From assembly GCA_039978075.1 (NCBI GenBank), contig JBDWCA010000014.1, positions 153,206 to 217,205 on the forward strand: a stretch of 64,000 bases of DNA. The letters are read 5' to 3'. Position 1 is the stretch's first letter. The number at the start of each line of letters is the position of its first letter. The stretch is from Anderseniella sp039978075. Lineage in GTDB: Bacteria; Pseudomonadota; Alphaproteobacteria; Rhizobiales; Aestuariivirgaceae. Below, one piece after another: positions 27,087-35,801 of the stretch. The translations under genes and the position numbers were made by a program. Under the pieces are notes generated by a model. That model saw only the letters and a program-made list of their open reading frames with translations. It was not told the DNA's origin and did no database searches.

Positions 27087-28142
27087 ATGAACAGGAAACC
27101 TGAACCCGGCAACAGTGAAAAGCTCGACCTCGCTGACATCAGTTTGCGGGCGCTGCAGATTTTTGCGGCTGTCGAGGAAACCGGGTCGATGGCGCTTGCT
27201 GCCAACCGGGTCGGCTTGAGCCGATCCGGCATATCGCAACATGTTACCAACCTGGAAAACGCACTCGGCGCCCAGTTGTTTGACCGTGCAGCCCGTCCGC
27301 TCAAGCTAACCCCGGTCGGCTACATCCTGCGCCGCCATGCGCACCGGGTTCTGGAGGCAATGAGTGATGCCCGCACAGAGCTGATGGAAGCTTCATTGTC
27401 GACCCTGGCCGAGCTGCGCCTCGGAATCATCGATGACCTTGATACATCGGTAACGCCGGAGCTGATGAGCCATCTTCGAGAACGTTTTCCCAAGGCCTTG
27501 CTGTCGGTGACGTCGGGCCGGTCTGATCATCTTGTGGAGCAGCTGGAAAACCGGAGCGCAGATATCATCCTGTCCGGTTTGCTGCCCGATTCCCGCGTCC
27601 GCCACATGGACTTTCCGATTCTGCGCGAACCTTTCATGATTGTCGCCCGGTCAGGTGTGCTTGAACACGATGGTGATCTGCGCCGTCAGCTCCAGGAGCT
27701 GCCCTATATCCAGTACAATACCACCATGCCCATCGGGCAGGCGATTTCGCAGCAATTGCGGCGTTTGCGTATTGAACTGAACCCGTTGGCGGCTTTTGAA
27801 TCGTCCAGGTCGGTGTTTGCAATGCTGCAGAAATCAGGTGGCTGGGCCATCACCACACCGCTGTGCCTGCTGGACAGCCGTGCCGATCTGGGGCGCCTTG
27901 ACAGCCACCGGTTGCCGTTTGCCGCTTTCAGCAGGACGATCAGAATGATTGCCCGAAGTGAGGAGCTCGGCCACCTGCCTGCAAACCTGGCACACCAGAC
28001 CAGGCGATTGCTGACTGAAAAATTTCAACAGGAACTCATCGCTTTGCCCACCTGGATTGGTGCCGAGACGGTTATCCTTGGCGATGATGGTCAGCCATTG
28101 GGCCAGGTGAGCGCATCCGTTCAGGTGCAAGCAGAATGTTGA
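27087..28142 (+). CDS. LysR-family transcriptional regulator
   Basis: A 351-residue regulator with an N-terminal winged helix-turn-helix (about 10-70, SLRALQIFAAVEETGSMALA ... LSRSGISQHVTNLE) and a C-terminal substrate-binding-like effector domain. ATG 27087 is used; an adjacent GTG at 27084 is possible. It is divergent from the helicase gene and convergent with the MttB-family gene, which it overlaps by 71 bases at the 3' ends. Control of the methylated-amine genes next door is plausible from position only. Confidence 0.9.
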   Translation: MNRKPEPGNSEKLDLADISLRALQIFAAVEETGSMALAANRVGLSRSGISQHVTNLENALGAQLFDRAARPLKLTPVGYILRRHAHRVLEAMSDARTELMEASLSTLAELRLGIIDDLDTSVTPELMSHLRERFPKALLSVTSGRSDHLVEQLENRSADIILSGLLPDSRVRHMDFPILREPFMIVARSGVLEHDGDLRRQLQELPYIQYNTTMPIGQAISQQLRRLRIELNPLAAFESSRSVFAMLQKSGGWAITTPLCLLDSRADLGRLDSHRLPFAAFSRTIRMIARSEELGHLPANLAHQTRRLLTEKFQQELIALPTWIGAETVILGDDGQPLGQVSASVQVQAEC

Positions 28143-29673
28143 AACGATCACGTATCGCGCGATCGGCTTTGACCGGGATATAATCGGGATAGTGATCGGC
28201 AAGCACCGAGCGGGCCCGGTCGCGTGCCTTGTCCCACAGGTCCGGTGCGCCTTTGTCAGCCCAGGTACGCGGGTCGTCACGATCTGCCAGTACGGGATAG
28301 AAATAGTCACGCTGCATAGCTGCAATCGTGTCATCTCCGCCAAGAAAGTGTCCGTCGCCAAGCACGGCATTGCAGATCGCGTCATAGCCAAGCGTGTCTT
28401 CTGTGACTTCAATGCCGCGGATGATCCGGTAGATGTGCGACAGCATTTCATCATCGGCAACAAACGCCCCAAACGAGACACCCAGCAGACTGGCCATCAT
28501 GCCGGAACTTTCATACACCATGTTGGCACCGGCAAGCCCTGCGGCCAGCGCCGAGAACGCTTTTTCCGAACCCATCTGGGCATCAACTGCCTTTGCATCG
28601 CTCATCGAACTGGCGACGCCGGACGGCAGGCCCAGCCAGTTGGACAATTGAGCAGCGGCCGCATTCATTACGGCATTTTCGCCACCGCCGCCGCTGAAGC
28701 CGCCGGTGCGCAAATCTATGACCAGCGGCCAGTTGGAGAAGATCATCGGATATCCCGGTTCGATCAGGTTGACCAGCAGCAGGCTGGCCAGGGTTTCCGC
28801 CAGCGACTGCGCCAGGAAGCCGGCCGGAGGTGCTGGCGCAGTTGCACCGGACTGGGCGGCGATGATGGCATTGATCGGCACCCGGCGGCGAATGCATGCC
28901 ATGGTCACTTCCACTGCATCCTCGCCATATCGCAAAGGTGAAATGACGGGGGAAATATGAGCCTTGCAGAACGGACGTTCCCTGTATTTCCCTTCACCGC
29001 CAAGGGCCATGTCGAACATGTCGACAATCGGGTCGACGTGTGATGCCAGAGTAAAGCTGGTGCCGACCGGTTTCGTAGTGCCGGCCAGCAATGCATAGGC
29101 CGTGTTCACGTCCAGATCGAAATTATCCGGAATATCGGTGGCCACGCAACTGCGGGTGAACCAGCTGACATTGGTCAGTGTGTCGATCAGCCGGGTGAAG
29201 TCATACAGGTCATGCAGTGTCGAGGGGCGATATTTCCCGGTATCAATATCCAGGGTTTGAACGGCCGCGCCGCCGGTGCCGAAGCGGACCATGTCTCCGC
29301 CTATTTCAAAATCATGTTTCGGGTCACGGCCATGAAACACGAACTTCCTGGCCGCCCCGGCGATTACATCTTCTATGAGTGCCGGCGGATACACCAGGCG
29401 CCCGCGTTGGTTCAGGCGCGCTCCCTTGCTCAATGCCAGTTTACGAAAGTCTTCAGGCACGCCCCCGATACCCAGCTCGCTCAAGAGTTTCAGCGCGGTA
29501 TCATAGATGGCCCGCAAGCCTGCCTCAGTCAGTGGTTTGTAGGTTCCACCGAGCTGCCCCGGCGGACAGGGATTGAACTGCTGCGTCTCGGCACTGCGCG
29601 CCGACACCCGTGCAGCACGTCCACCAGATCTGCCGTTGCTTCGCCTGCCTATCCTGGTTTCTTCGGACGTCAT
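28072..29673 (-). CDS. Trimethylamine methyltransferase-family protein (MttB homolog, non-pyrrolysine)
   Basis: A 533-residue MttB-superfamily protein. Unlike archaeal MttB it is read through with no in-frame amber codon, so it belongs to the non-Pyl branch that includes glycine betaine and related corrinoid methyltransferases. No corrinoid protein (MttC) or activase is nearby. Sequence blocks such as PVGTSFTLASHVDPIVDM and GGGGENAVMNAAAAQLSNWLGLPSG are characteristic. It probably demethylates a quaternary or tertiary amine, but the substrate is unknown. It is divergent from the FAD/GcvT demethylase gene and shares 71 bases with the LysR gene. Confidence 0.85.
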   Translation of the reverse strand: MTSEETRIGRRSNGRSGGRAARVSARSAETQQFNPCPPGQLGGTYKPLTEAGLRAIYDTALKLLSELGIGGVPEDFRKLALSKGARLNQRGRLVYPPALIEDVIAGAARKFVFHGRDPKHDFEIGGDMVRFGTGGAAVQTLDIDTGKYRPSTLHDLYDFTRLIDTLTNVSWFTRSCVATDIPDNFDLDVNTAYALLAGTTKPVGTSFTLASHVDPIVDMFDMALGGEGKYRERPFCKAHISPVISPLRYGEDAVEVTMACIRRRVPINAIIAAQSGATAPAPPAGFLAQSLAETLASLLLVNLIEPGYPMIFSNWPLVIDLRTGGFSGGGGENAVMNAAAAQLSNWLGLPSGVASSMSDAKAVDAQMGSEKAFSALAAGLAGANMVYESSGMMASLLGVSFGAFVADDEMLSHIYRIIRGIEVTEDTLGYDAICNAVLGDGHFLGGDDTIAAMQRDYFYPVLADRDDPRTWADKGAPDLWDKARDRARSVLADHYPDYIPVKADRAIRDRFNILLAPERMRSPGPMADHHRQG

Positions 29674-29858
29674 TTGATCGCTGTTGCTCCGGTCAACCCT
29701 GCAAACGTCAAGTATGTTCGTGAAACCATCTCAGGATAAGGGGGTCAGGTAAATTGAACCTGCCGGTCAATATAACTTAACTCGCTGAAGAGCTCTTGTT
29801 TGCGCCTGAATGTTGTGGCCCGCTGGCTGCACAGTAAGACTTCAATGAAAGCACCAAC

Positions 29859-32279
29859 ATGAAATCGCACGCACGGGTCGTCGTCATCGGCGGCGGCATT
29901 GCCGGTTGCTCCACGCTCTATCATCTTACACAAGAAGGCTGGAGCGACGTTGTTCTGCTGGAACGCGATGAGCTGACCTCCGGCACCACCTGGCATTCGG
30001 CAGCGCAGGTGACCAATTTCGGCGCAGTGCAAACCATGGTGGGCCTGAAAACCCATTCCATCAACCTTTACAAGGAATTGGCGGAGGACCCTGAGTACCC
30101 GATCAACTATCATCACGGCACTGGCGGGCTCAGGCTGGCGGCGACGCAGGATCACCTCGATGGCTATCGTCATTTCCAGTCAATGGCTAAAGGTATGGGT
30201 GTCGAGTTTGAAATCATCGATGCCGATGAGTGCAGAAAGCGCCATCCGCTGATTACCACGGATAATCTGGCGGGCGCGCTTTGGGACTCGATGGACGGAG
30301 ATATTGATCCGGCACAATTATGCCAGGCTTTGTCACGCCGGGCCCGTAAGGCGGGCGCTGAAGTCTATCGCCATACGCCGGTAACCGGTCTGACGCAGAC
30401 GGCAGACCATGAATGGGTTGTCCATACCGCGCAGGGTGACATTACCTGTGAACATGTGGTCAATGCTGGCGGGTATCGCTGCAATGAGCTGGGTGCGATG
30501 ATGGATGTGGTGCATCCGGTTGCTTCCATGGAGCATCAGTACTTCCTGACCGAACCGATAGCCGAAATAGAAACGCTGGACTTCCGGGTGCCGCTGATCC
30601 GGTGTCCCACCGATGATTTTTACTCCCGGCAGGAAAAGAACGGCCTGCTGGTGGGGTTTTATGAGCAGGATTGCCGGACCTGGGGGCTGGACGGCATTGA
30701 TCCTGATTTCACCAATGCACTATGTCCGGATGATCCGGACCGGGTGCTGCCGGTGCTGGAAAATGTGTTTGAGCGCATGCCGTGTCTCACCGAAGTAGGC
30801 ATTCACACCATCATCAACGGGCCGATCACCTACACGCCGGACGGCCTGCCGCTGGTCGGGCATGTGCCGGGCAAAAGGAATGCCTGGTGCATAACCGGTT
30901 TGCGAGCCGGGCTTGGTGAAGGTGGTGGACATGGCTGGTTGCTGGCGCAGCAGATCGTGCACGGCGAGGCGTGTTACGACACCTGGTGTCTCGATCCGCG
31001 CCGCTTCGCAAAATACGCCGACATAGACTACACGGCGCTGAAGGCCATAGAGGACTATCAGAACGAATTCCGCTTTCACATGCCGCATGAACACCGGCCT
31101 GCCGGACGGCCGGCCCGGACCACACCATTGTACGACACACTCAAACAGGCAGGTGCCGAGTTCGGGGTGGTGAACGGCTGGGAGCGGGCCTTGTACTTCA
31201 AGCCATCACCGGACTTCGAGGAAATTCACTCATTCCGTTTCAACAACACGTTTGACGTGGTGGCGAAAGAAGTAGCAGCGGTTCGCGAGCGGGTCGGCAT
31301 CATGGAGGTATCGGGTTTCAACCGCTATGAAATCAACGGTGAGGGCGTGCATGACTGGCTGGATACCATCATGTGCACACGGGTGCCGCGCAAGCCGGGC
31401 AGGGTGGGGCTGACCTACTTCCTCAATGATGATGGCAATGTGAAGGGCGAAGCCACGCTGGCCAACCTGGAACCGAACCGCGTCTGGTATGGTTCAGCAG
31501 CCGCCGCTGAACTGCATGACATGGACTGGCTGGTCGGGCATCTGCCGGATGATGGCTCGATCACGATCACGAGCCTTGTGGACACGCACTCCATTCTGGT
31601 TGTAGCAGGACCCGGGTCACGTGGCCTGTTGCAGGCAGTATTCGCCGACACCGACTGGTCAAAGGATACATTCGGCTGGTTGAGTGCAAGGGAACTGGCG
31701 GTCGCCGGGCACAGGATTGTCGCAATGGCAGTGAGTTTTTCCGGCGAGCTGGCGTGGGAGTTGCACGTTCCGAATGAAGGCCTTGTGGATTGTTACGCCG
31801 CACTGACCGCGGCCGGAGAGCCACTTGGCGTGGCGCACTTCGGTCTGCATGCAACCGATTCCATGCGTATTGAGAAAGGCTACCGGCACTGGAAGGCAGA
31901 CCTGATTACCGAGTTCAACCCGATGGAATCCGGCCTTGAGCGATTTGTGAAGCTGGACAAACCCTTTGTCGGCAAGGCAGCCCTTGAAAAGATGATCGAA
32001 GCCGGGCCACGCAGGATCTTCGTGCACCTTGAGCTGGACAGTGACGGTGCGCCGGCACACCCCGGAGACAGCATTGTTTCCGGTGGCGAGGTTATCGGCA
32101 CGGTGACGTCTGCTGCATGGGGACACCGGGTGAACAAAAACCTGGTCATGGGGTTTGTCGATCCGTCATGCGCAAACAGGGGTTGTGCTCTTCAAGTGGA
32201 GGTGATCGGCGAGCCGGTTCCGGCACGGGTCTGCGACCCATGCCGTTATGATCCGGAGAACGAGTGCGTCAGGTCGTAA
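29859..32279 (+). CDS. FAD-dependent oxidoreductase with GcvT domain (dimethylglycine/sarcosine dehydrogenase type)
   Basis: An 806-residue two-part enzyme. Residues about 7-370 form an FAD-binding DAO domain with VVVIGGGIAGCS; His46 in SGTTWHSAAQV matches the histidine that covalently holds FAD in dimethylglycine and sarcosine dehydrogenases. A middle FAO_M-like segment is followed by GCV_T (about 430-700) and its C-terminal barrel (about 710-800), which in relatives transfers the released one-carbon unit to tetrahydrofolate. Expected chemistry is oxidative N-demethylation; the exact amine is unknown. Divergent from the MttB-family gene. Confidence 0.9.
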   Translation: MKSHARVVVIGGGIAGCSTLYHLTQEGWSDVVLLERDELTSGTTWHSAAQVTNFGAVQTMVGLKTHSINLYKELAEDPEYPINYHHGTGGLRLAATQDHLDGYRHFQSMAKGMGVEFEIIDADECRKRHPLITTDNLAGALWDSMDGDIDPAQLCQALSRRARKAGAEVYRHTPVTGLTQTADHEWVVHTAQGDITCEHVVNAGGYRCNELGAMMDVVHPVASMEHQYFLTEPIAEIETLDFRVPLIRCPTDDFYSRQEKNGLLVGFYEQDCRTWGLDGIDPDFTNALCPDDPDRVLPVLENVFERMPCLTEVGIHTIINGPITYTPDGLPLVGHVPGKRNAWCITGLRAGLGEGGGHGWLLAQQIVHGEACYDTWCLDPRRFAKYADIDYTALKAIEDYQNEFRFHMPHEHRPAGRPARTTPLYDTLKQAGAEFGVVNGWERALYFKPSPDFEEIHSFRFNNTFDVVAKEVAAVRERVGIMEVSGFNRYEINGEGVHDWLDTIMCTRVPRKPGRVGLTYFLNDDGNVKGEATLANLEPNRVWYGSAAAAELHDMDWLVGHLPDDGSITITSLVDTHSILVVAGPGSRGLLQAVFADTDWSKDTFGWLSARELAVAGHRIVAMAVSFSGELAWELHVPNEGLVDCYAALTAAGEPLGVAHFGLHATDSMRIEKGYRHWKADLITEFNPMESGLERFVKLDKPFVGKAALEKMIEAGPRRIFVHLELDSDGAPAHPGDSIVSGGEVIGTVTSAAWGHRVNKNLVMGFVDPSCANRGCALQVEVIGEPVPARVCDPCRYDPENECVRS

Positions 32280-33021
32280 CTTGCATCTGTTGCGCTGCGG
32301 CAGAAGGCATGGCATCTGGCAAGCCGCCAAACCGGCGATTGCGGCTTCTGAACGCTGTTACCGCGTCGGCCAGTTCCTTGCCGGTGAAGTCGGGCCACAG
32401 CGTTTTGGTGAACCACAGCTCTGCATAAGCACTTTCCCACAGCAGGAAATCCGACAACCGCTGTTCGCCGCTGGTGCGGATCAGCAGGTCTATATTGCGA
32501 TAGCCCGACCCGGTGGCGAGTGCCTGTGACAGGGTGTCGGCGGTGAGCGGACCGTTCCAGAATGCTTTTGCGGCTGCTTCCAGCAAGGCATGCCGGCCGG
32601 AGAAGTCGATGGCAAGGCGGGCATTTAGCATAGTGCCGTCAGCGGTGATCGCCTCGATTTTCTCGATGGCAGCAACTGTTGTCGCAGGCAGGCGATCCCG
32701 GCGTCCGATCACGGTCAGCCTGACCCCGGCATCAGCAAACGGCTGGGCCTGCATTGTCATATAGTGCTCGATGAGTTGCATCATGCCGCTGACTTCGGGC
32801 TTTGGCCGCTTCCAGTTGTCCGACGAGAATGCAAACATGGTCAGCGTATCGATGTTGAGGCCGGGTGCTGCCATCATCACGCGGCGCACAGCATCGACAC
32901 CGGCATGATGACCGTCGGTCCGGCTGAGACCGCGTTGTTCGCCCCAGCGGCCATTGCCGTCCATGATGATGCCAACATGGAGTGGCGCCGGCATGATTTT
33001 GTCTTGCAGATTACTTTGCAT
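32269..33021 (-). CDS. uppS: Polyprenyl diphosphate synthase (cis-prenyltransferase, UppS-like)
   Basis: A 250-residue cis-prenyltransferase that extends farnesyl diphosphate with isopentenyl units. The HVGIIMDGNGRW start with the catalytic Asp, the FAFSSDNWKRP block, and RTSGEQRLSDFLLWESAYAELWF are all family signatures. The gene lies outside the usual frr-uppS-cdsA cluster, so it may be a second copy. ATG 33021 is chosen because AGGAA lies 7 bases upstream; the ATG itself sits inside the 17-bp near-palindrome at 33013-33029. It overlaps the convergent GcvT-type gene by 11 bases. Confidence 0.9.
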   Translation of the reverse strand: MQSNLQDKIMPAPLHVGIIMDGNGRWGEQRGLSRTDGHHAGVDAVRRVMMAAPGLNIDTLTMFAFSSDNWKRPKPEVSGMMQLIEHYMTMQAQPFADAGVRLTVIGRRDRLPATTVAAIEKIEAITADGTMLNARLAIDFSGRHALLEAAAKAFWNGPLTADTLSQALATGSGYRNIDLLIRTSGEQRLSDFLLWESAYAELWFTKTLWPDFTGKELADAVTAFRSRNRRFGGLPDAMPSAAAQQMQVTT

Positions 33022-33029
33022 TGTAAAGT
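33013..33029. promoter_or_regulatory. Putative operator spanning the uppS start codon
   Basis: ACTTTGCATTGTAAAGT is a near-palindrome (ACTTT ... AAAGT arms) whose reverse complement is identical over all 17 bases to 34062-34078, upstream of the membrane protein/regulator operon. The uppS ATG is at its centre. Binding would block transcription or initiation of uppS. The likely binder is the winged-helix protein at 33065-33442; this is inference. Confidence 0.6.
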
Positions 33030-33064
33030 TCCTTGTTAAATTTTTTTGCAGGTGTGATTGGCGA

Positions 33065-33442
33065 TCAGGCGGGCTTCAGTTTGCCCGGTGCGGATTGAAT
33101 TGCTGAAGTTTCGTCGGCAGCAGAACTGGCGTTTCGCACAACCTGCTCAAGGACGTTGAGGTACTCCAGGAACCGTTCGCGCCCGGCAGGGGTCAGGGCG
33201 CAGGAGGTGTGCGGGCGGTTGCCTTCATAGCCTTTGTGAACGGCGACCAGGCCGGCCTCGGCAAGCACCTGCACATGGCGCGACAGATTGCCGTCGGTCA
33301 GACCGCACAGCGTCTTCAGTTCATTGAAGGCAAGGCCTTTGGGATGAGAGATCAGCGAGGTCATGACACTCAGTCGCGCCTTTTCATGGATCACCCGGTC
33401 CAGCCCGTCATAGGAATACGGTGCATCACTTGGTGTCGGCAT
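33065..33442 (-). CDS. Winged-helix transcriptional regulator
   Basis: A 125-residue regulator with a single winged helix domain (about 10-90): LDRVIHEKARLSVMTSLISHPKGLAFNEL then the recognition region TDGNLSRHVQVLAEAGLVAVHKG and a wing. It belongs to the MarR/ArsR-like group often annotated as winged helix DNA-binding (HTH_27-type). ATG 33442 is used because GGAGAG lies 4 bases upstream. It begins inside the end of the upstream membrane-protein gene (about 17-base overlap), so the two are coupled. Autoregulation through the site at 34062-34078 is likely. Confidence 0.82.
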   Translation of the reverse strand: MPTPSDAPYSYDGLDRVIHEKARLSVMTSLISHPKGLAFNELKTLCGLTDGNLSRHVQVLAEAGLVAVHKGYEGNRPHTSCALTPAGRERFLEYLNVLEQVVRNASSAADETSAIQSAPGKLKPA

Positions 33443-34046
33443 GGAACTCTCCATAGGCAAAATGAAGGACGCCGGCCAGCGCGATCTGGCCGAGTGTGAA
33501 GGGGACACCCATCAGCCAGGGCGACAGGGCAGTTGAAGAACTGGCGAGCATCAAGACGGTGAATCCGGAGACGAAATACCAGCCGCCGATCCAACGCACG
33601 GTGCGCGGCAGGGAGCGTGCACCGGCAAAGATGCCAAGCGCCAGAAACACCTGCCAAAGACCGGGCAGGGTCCACAGGGCGTCCGGGGCAAATTTCCAGA
33701 CAACAAGGGTTGTGGCCAGCCCGGCAAAGCCTGCCGGCAGGAACTGTTCAAATGCATTCAGCACAATGGCATCGGCCAGTCCGCCATGATGACGATTGGA
33801 GCGGGCATAAACTTCTGCCGAAATCAGGCAGGCCGCAAGCGCCGCTGTGACCATCCAGGTCACGACGTAGACAGAATGATCTGGCGCAAGCAGGTCCGGC
33901 CATAAAAGCTGGGAAACAGCAGTCAACGCCGCAAGTCCACCGCTCAACGCCATGACAGCAGGCCCGAAACCACGAAACATGGTTCCAGCCGCGAGCTGAC
34001 TGCGCATATCCGAAATATCCGCCAGGGCGCGATCAATGTCTTTCAT
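33426..34046 (-). CDS. Membrane protein encoded with a winged-helix regulator
   Basis: A 206-residue integral membrane protein with about five hydrophobic segments after an N-terminal 28-residue amphipathic lead. I do not recognise a named family. ATG 34046 is used; a TTG at 34058 is the only upstream in-frame alternative. Membrane protein plus small winged-helix regulator operons are common, and the membrane partner is often of unknown function. The 17-bp near-palindrome lies 15 bases upstream of the ATG. Confidence 0.7.
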   Translation of the reverse strand: MKDIDRALADISDMRSQLAAGTMFRGFGPAVMALSGGLAALTAVSQLLWPDLLAPDHSVYVVTWMVTAALAACLISAEVYARSNRHHGGLADAIVLNAFEQFLPAGFAGLATTLVVWKFAPDALWTLPGLWQVFLALGIFAGARSLPRTVRWIGGWYFVSGFTVLMLASSSTALSPWLMGVPFTLGQIALAGVLHFAYGEFHADTK

Positions 34047-34061
34047 CAGGGCATCCAATTT

Positions 34062-34078
34062 ACTTTACAATGCAAAGT
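34062..34078. promoter_or_regulatory. Putative operator of the membrane protein/regulator operon
   Basis: ACTTTACAATGCAAAGT, the exact reverse complement of the element at the uppS start. A further TGCAAAGT half-site lies at 34088-34095. It lies just upstream of the operon encoding the winged-helix regulator, the expected place for an autoregulatory site. Confidence 0.6.
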
Positions 34079-34131
34079 ATATGTAACTGCAAAGTGAATC
34101 GCAAGTCTGAATTGCCGTGCCAGTCGCCGGG

Positions 34132-34887
34132 CTACAAAATCTGGCTGAGGAACTCGCGCGTGCGGGGGTCCTTGGCGCTCTTGAAGAATGTCTTGGGCGG
34201 CCCGTGTTCAACGATGACGCCGCGATCGGTGAAATAGATATGATCGGCGATTTCGCGTGCAAAACCCATTTCGTGGGTGACCAGAATGCAGGTCATGCCC
34301 TCGGCTGCCAGGTCCTTGATGGTTACCAGGACTTCTTTCACCGTCTCCGGGTCCAGGGCGGCGGTTACTTCGTCAAACAGCATGACGTCCGGGTTCATGG
34401 CCAGTGACCGGGCAATGGCAACACGTTGCTGCTGGCCGCCCGACAGTTCGCCCGGATAGTTGTCTTCCTTGCCCTCGAGGCGCACCTTCTTGACCAGCGC
34501 GCGGGCCCGCTTTTCGACCTCGTCTTCAGGTTCTTTCAGCACCAGCAGGGGTGCCATCATGACGTTTTCCAGCGCTGTCTTGTGCGGAAACAGGTTGTAT
34601 TGCTGGAACACCATGCCGACTTTCTTGCGCAGCGCCAACTTGTCCAGACCGGCCGCGTTGACCTCCTGGCCCTCAACCTGGATGGAGCCTGCCTGAATGT
34701 TGTTGAGCGCATTGATGCAGCGGATCAGCGTTGATTTGCCGGAACCTGATGGCCCGATAATGCAGATCACTTCGCCTTTCATCACATCCAGGCTGACGCC
34801 TTTCAACACCTCAAGGTCGCCGAATGATTTATGCACATCCTTGATTGAAACGATCGGCTGGTCCGGTGTCCATTCGGTTTCAGACAT
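34132..34887 (-). CDS. Polar amino acid ABC transporter, ATP-binding protein
   Basis: A 251-residue ATPase of the GlnQ/AapP family. Walker A is GPSGSGKST, the signature LSGGQQQRVAIARS, Walker B VMLFDEVTAALD, and the H-loop LVTHEMGFA. It is the last gene of the four-component importer; 12 bases separate it from the upstream permease gene. Ligand type (polar amino acid or amino-acid-like compound) is inferred from family. Confidence 0.95.
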   Translation of the reverse strand: MSETEWTPDQPIVSIKDVHKSFGDLEVLKGVSLDVMKGEVICIIGPSGSGKSTLIRCINALNNIQAGSIQVEGQEVNAAGLDKLALRKKVGMVFQQYNLFPHKTALENVMMAPLLVLKEPEDEVEKRARALVKKVRLEGKEDNYPGELSGGQQQRVAIARSLAMNPDVMLFDEVTAALDPETVKEVLVTIKDLAAEGMTCILVTHEMGFAREIADHIYFTDRGVIVEHGPPKTFFKSAKDPRTREFLSQIL

Positions 34888-34899
34888 TGTTCATGGTCC

Positions 34900-35799
34900 T
34901 CACAGTTTCACCGTGTATTTTTTCTCAAGCGCAATGGTCCAGCGCGCAATCGGATAGCAATAGGCAAAGAAGATCACCAGGCAGAAGCCGTAAAACGGCA
35001 CCAGCAGTTCCGGTCTTCCGTTTTCAGCCGCCATGGCCTGGCGTGACAGGGTGACAATTTCTTCCACGCCCAACAGCGAGACCAGCGGCGTCGCCATGGT
35101 CAGGATGGCATACCAGTTCATCCAGGGCGGGATCATGCGCTTGAAACACTGAGGCAGGATGATCCGCCATACGGTCTGTTGCCGCGAGTAGGCGAGTGAC
35201 TCAGCTGCCTCCCACTGACCTGACGGGACCGATGCGATGGCACCGCGCACGACCTCTGAGATGTTTGCCATGATCGGCAACGACAGGCCAAATACTGCCT
35301 TGACCCAGTCAGGGATCTGTATCGTCAGGCTGCCAATCTCGATCTTGAACGGGAACGCCAGCATGACGATGAACAGTAGCACCAACCAGGGTGAATTGCG
35401 GAATGTCTGGGTGATCAGCCATGCCGGTTGCGAAATCAGCCGGTTTGGCGATATCTGCATCAGCCCGAGCACCACACCGGCCAGGGTTCCGAACGCCATG
35501 GTGGTGACTGATATCAGGATGTTGAACACAAAACCCTGAAACACCAGGAACGGCAGCCATTTGATCAACGCGTTGGTGGCATCGGTGATCGTGTAGGTCG
35601 ACTGGGCATAGGCTGCCATCGGCCACATCATGAAGATGGCGGCCAGCGCCGGCAGCGCCCACCAGGGCAGGTCGGCAATGAAGCGTGAGAAGTTGATATC
35701 GCTGGCGCCGCCGGGTGTAGCGACCGCCACAGGTTTCAGCACAGCCATGTCGGTGGCGGAGGCCGAATTGATGCCGGGTATGGGGGTGAGCATGGCCAT
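34900..35799 (-). CDS. Polar amino acid ABC transporter permease (AapM-like)
   Basis: A 299-residue permease of the HisMQ type. It has about 50 cytoplasmic N-terminal residues, then several membrane helices and the EAA loop (AAESLAYSRQQTVWRIILPQ). ATG 35799 begins 2 bases after the stop of the other permease gene, hence translational coupling. It forms a heteromeric channel with that permease. Confidence 0.92.
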   Translation of the reverse strand: MAMLTPIPGINSASATDMAVLKPVAVATPGGASDINFSRFIADLPWWALPALAAIFMMWPMAAYAQSTYTITDATNALIKWLPFLVFQGFVFNILISVTTMAFGTLAGVVLGLMQISPNRLISQPAWLITQTFRNSPWLVLLFIVMLAFPFKIEIGSLTIQIPDWVKAVFGLSLPIMANISEVVRGAIASVPSGQWEAAESLAYSRQQTVWRIILPQCFKRMIPPWMNWYAILTMATPLVSLLGVEEIVTLSRQAMAAENGRPELLVPFYGFCLVIFFAYCYPIARWTIALEKKYTVKL

Positions 35800-35801
35800 G
35801 A

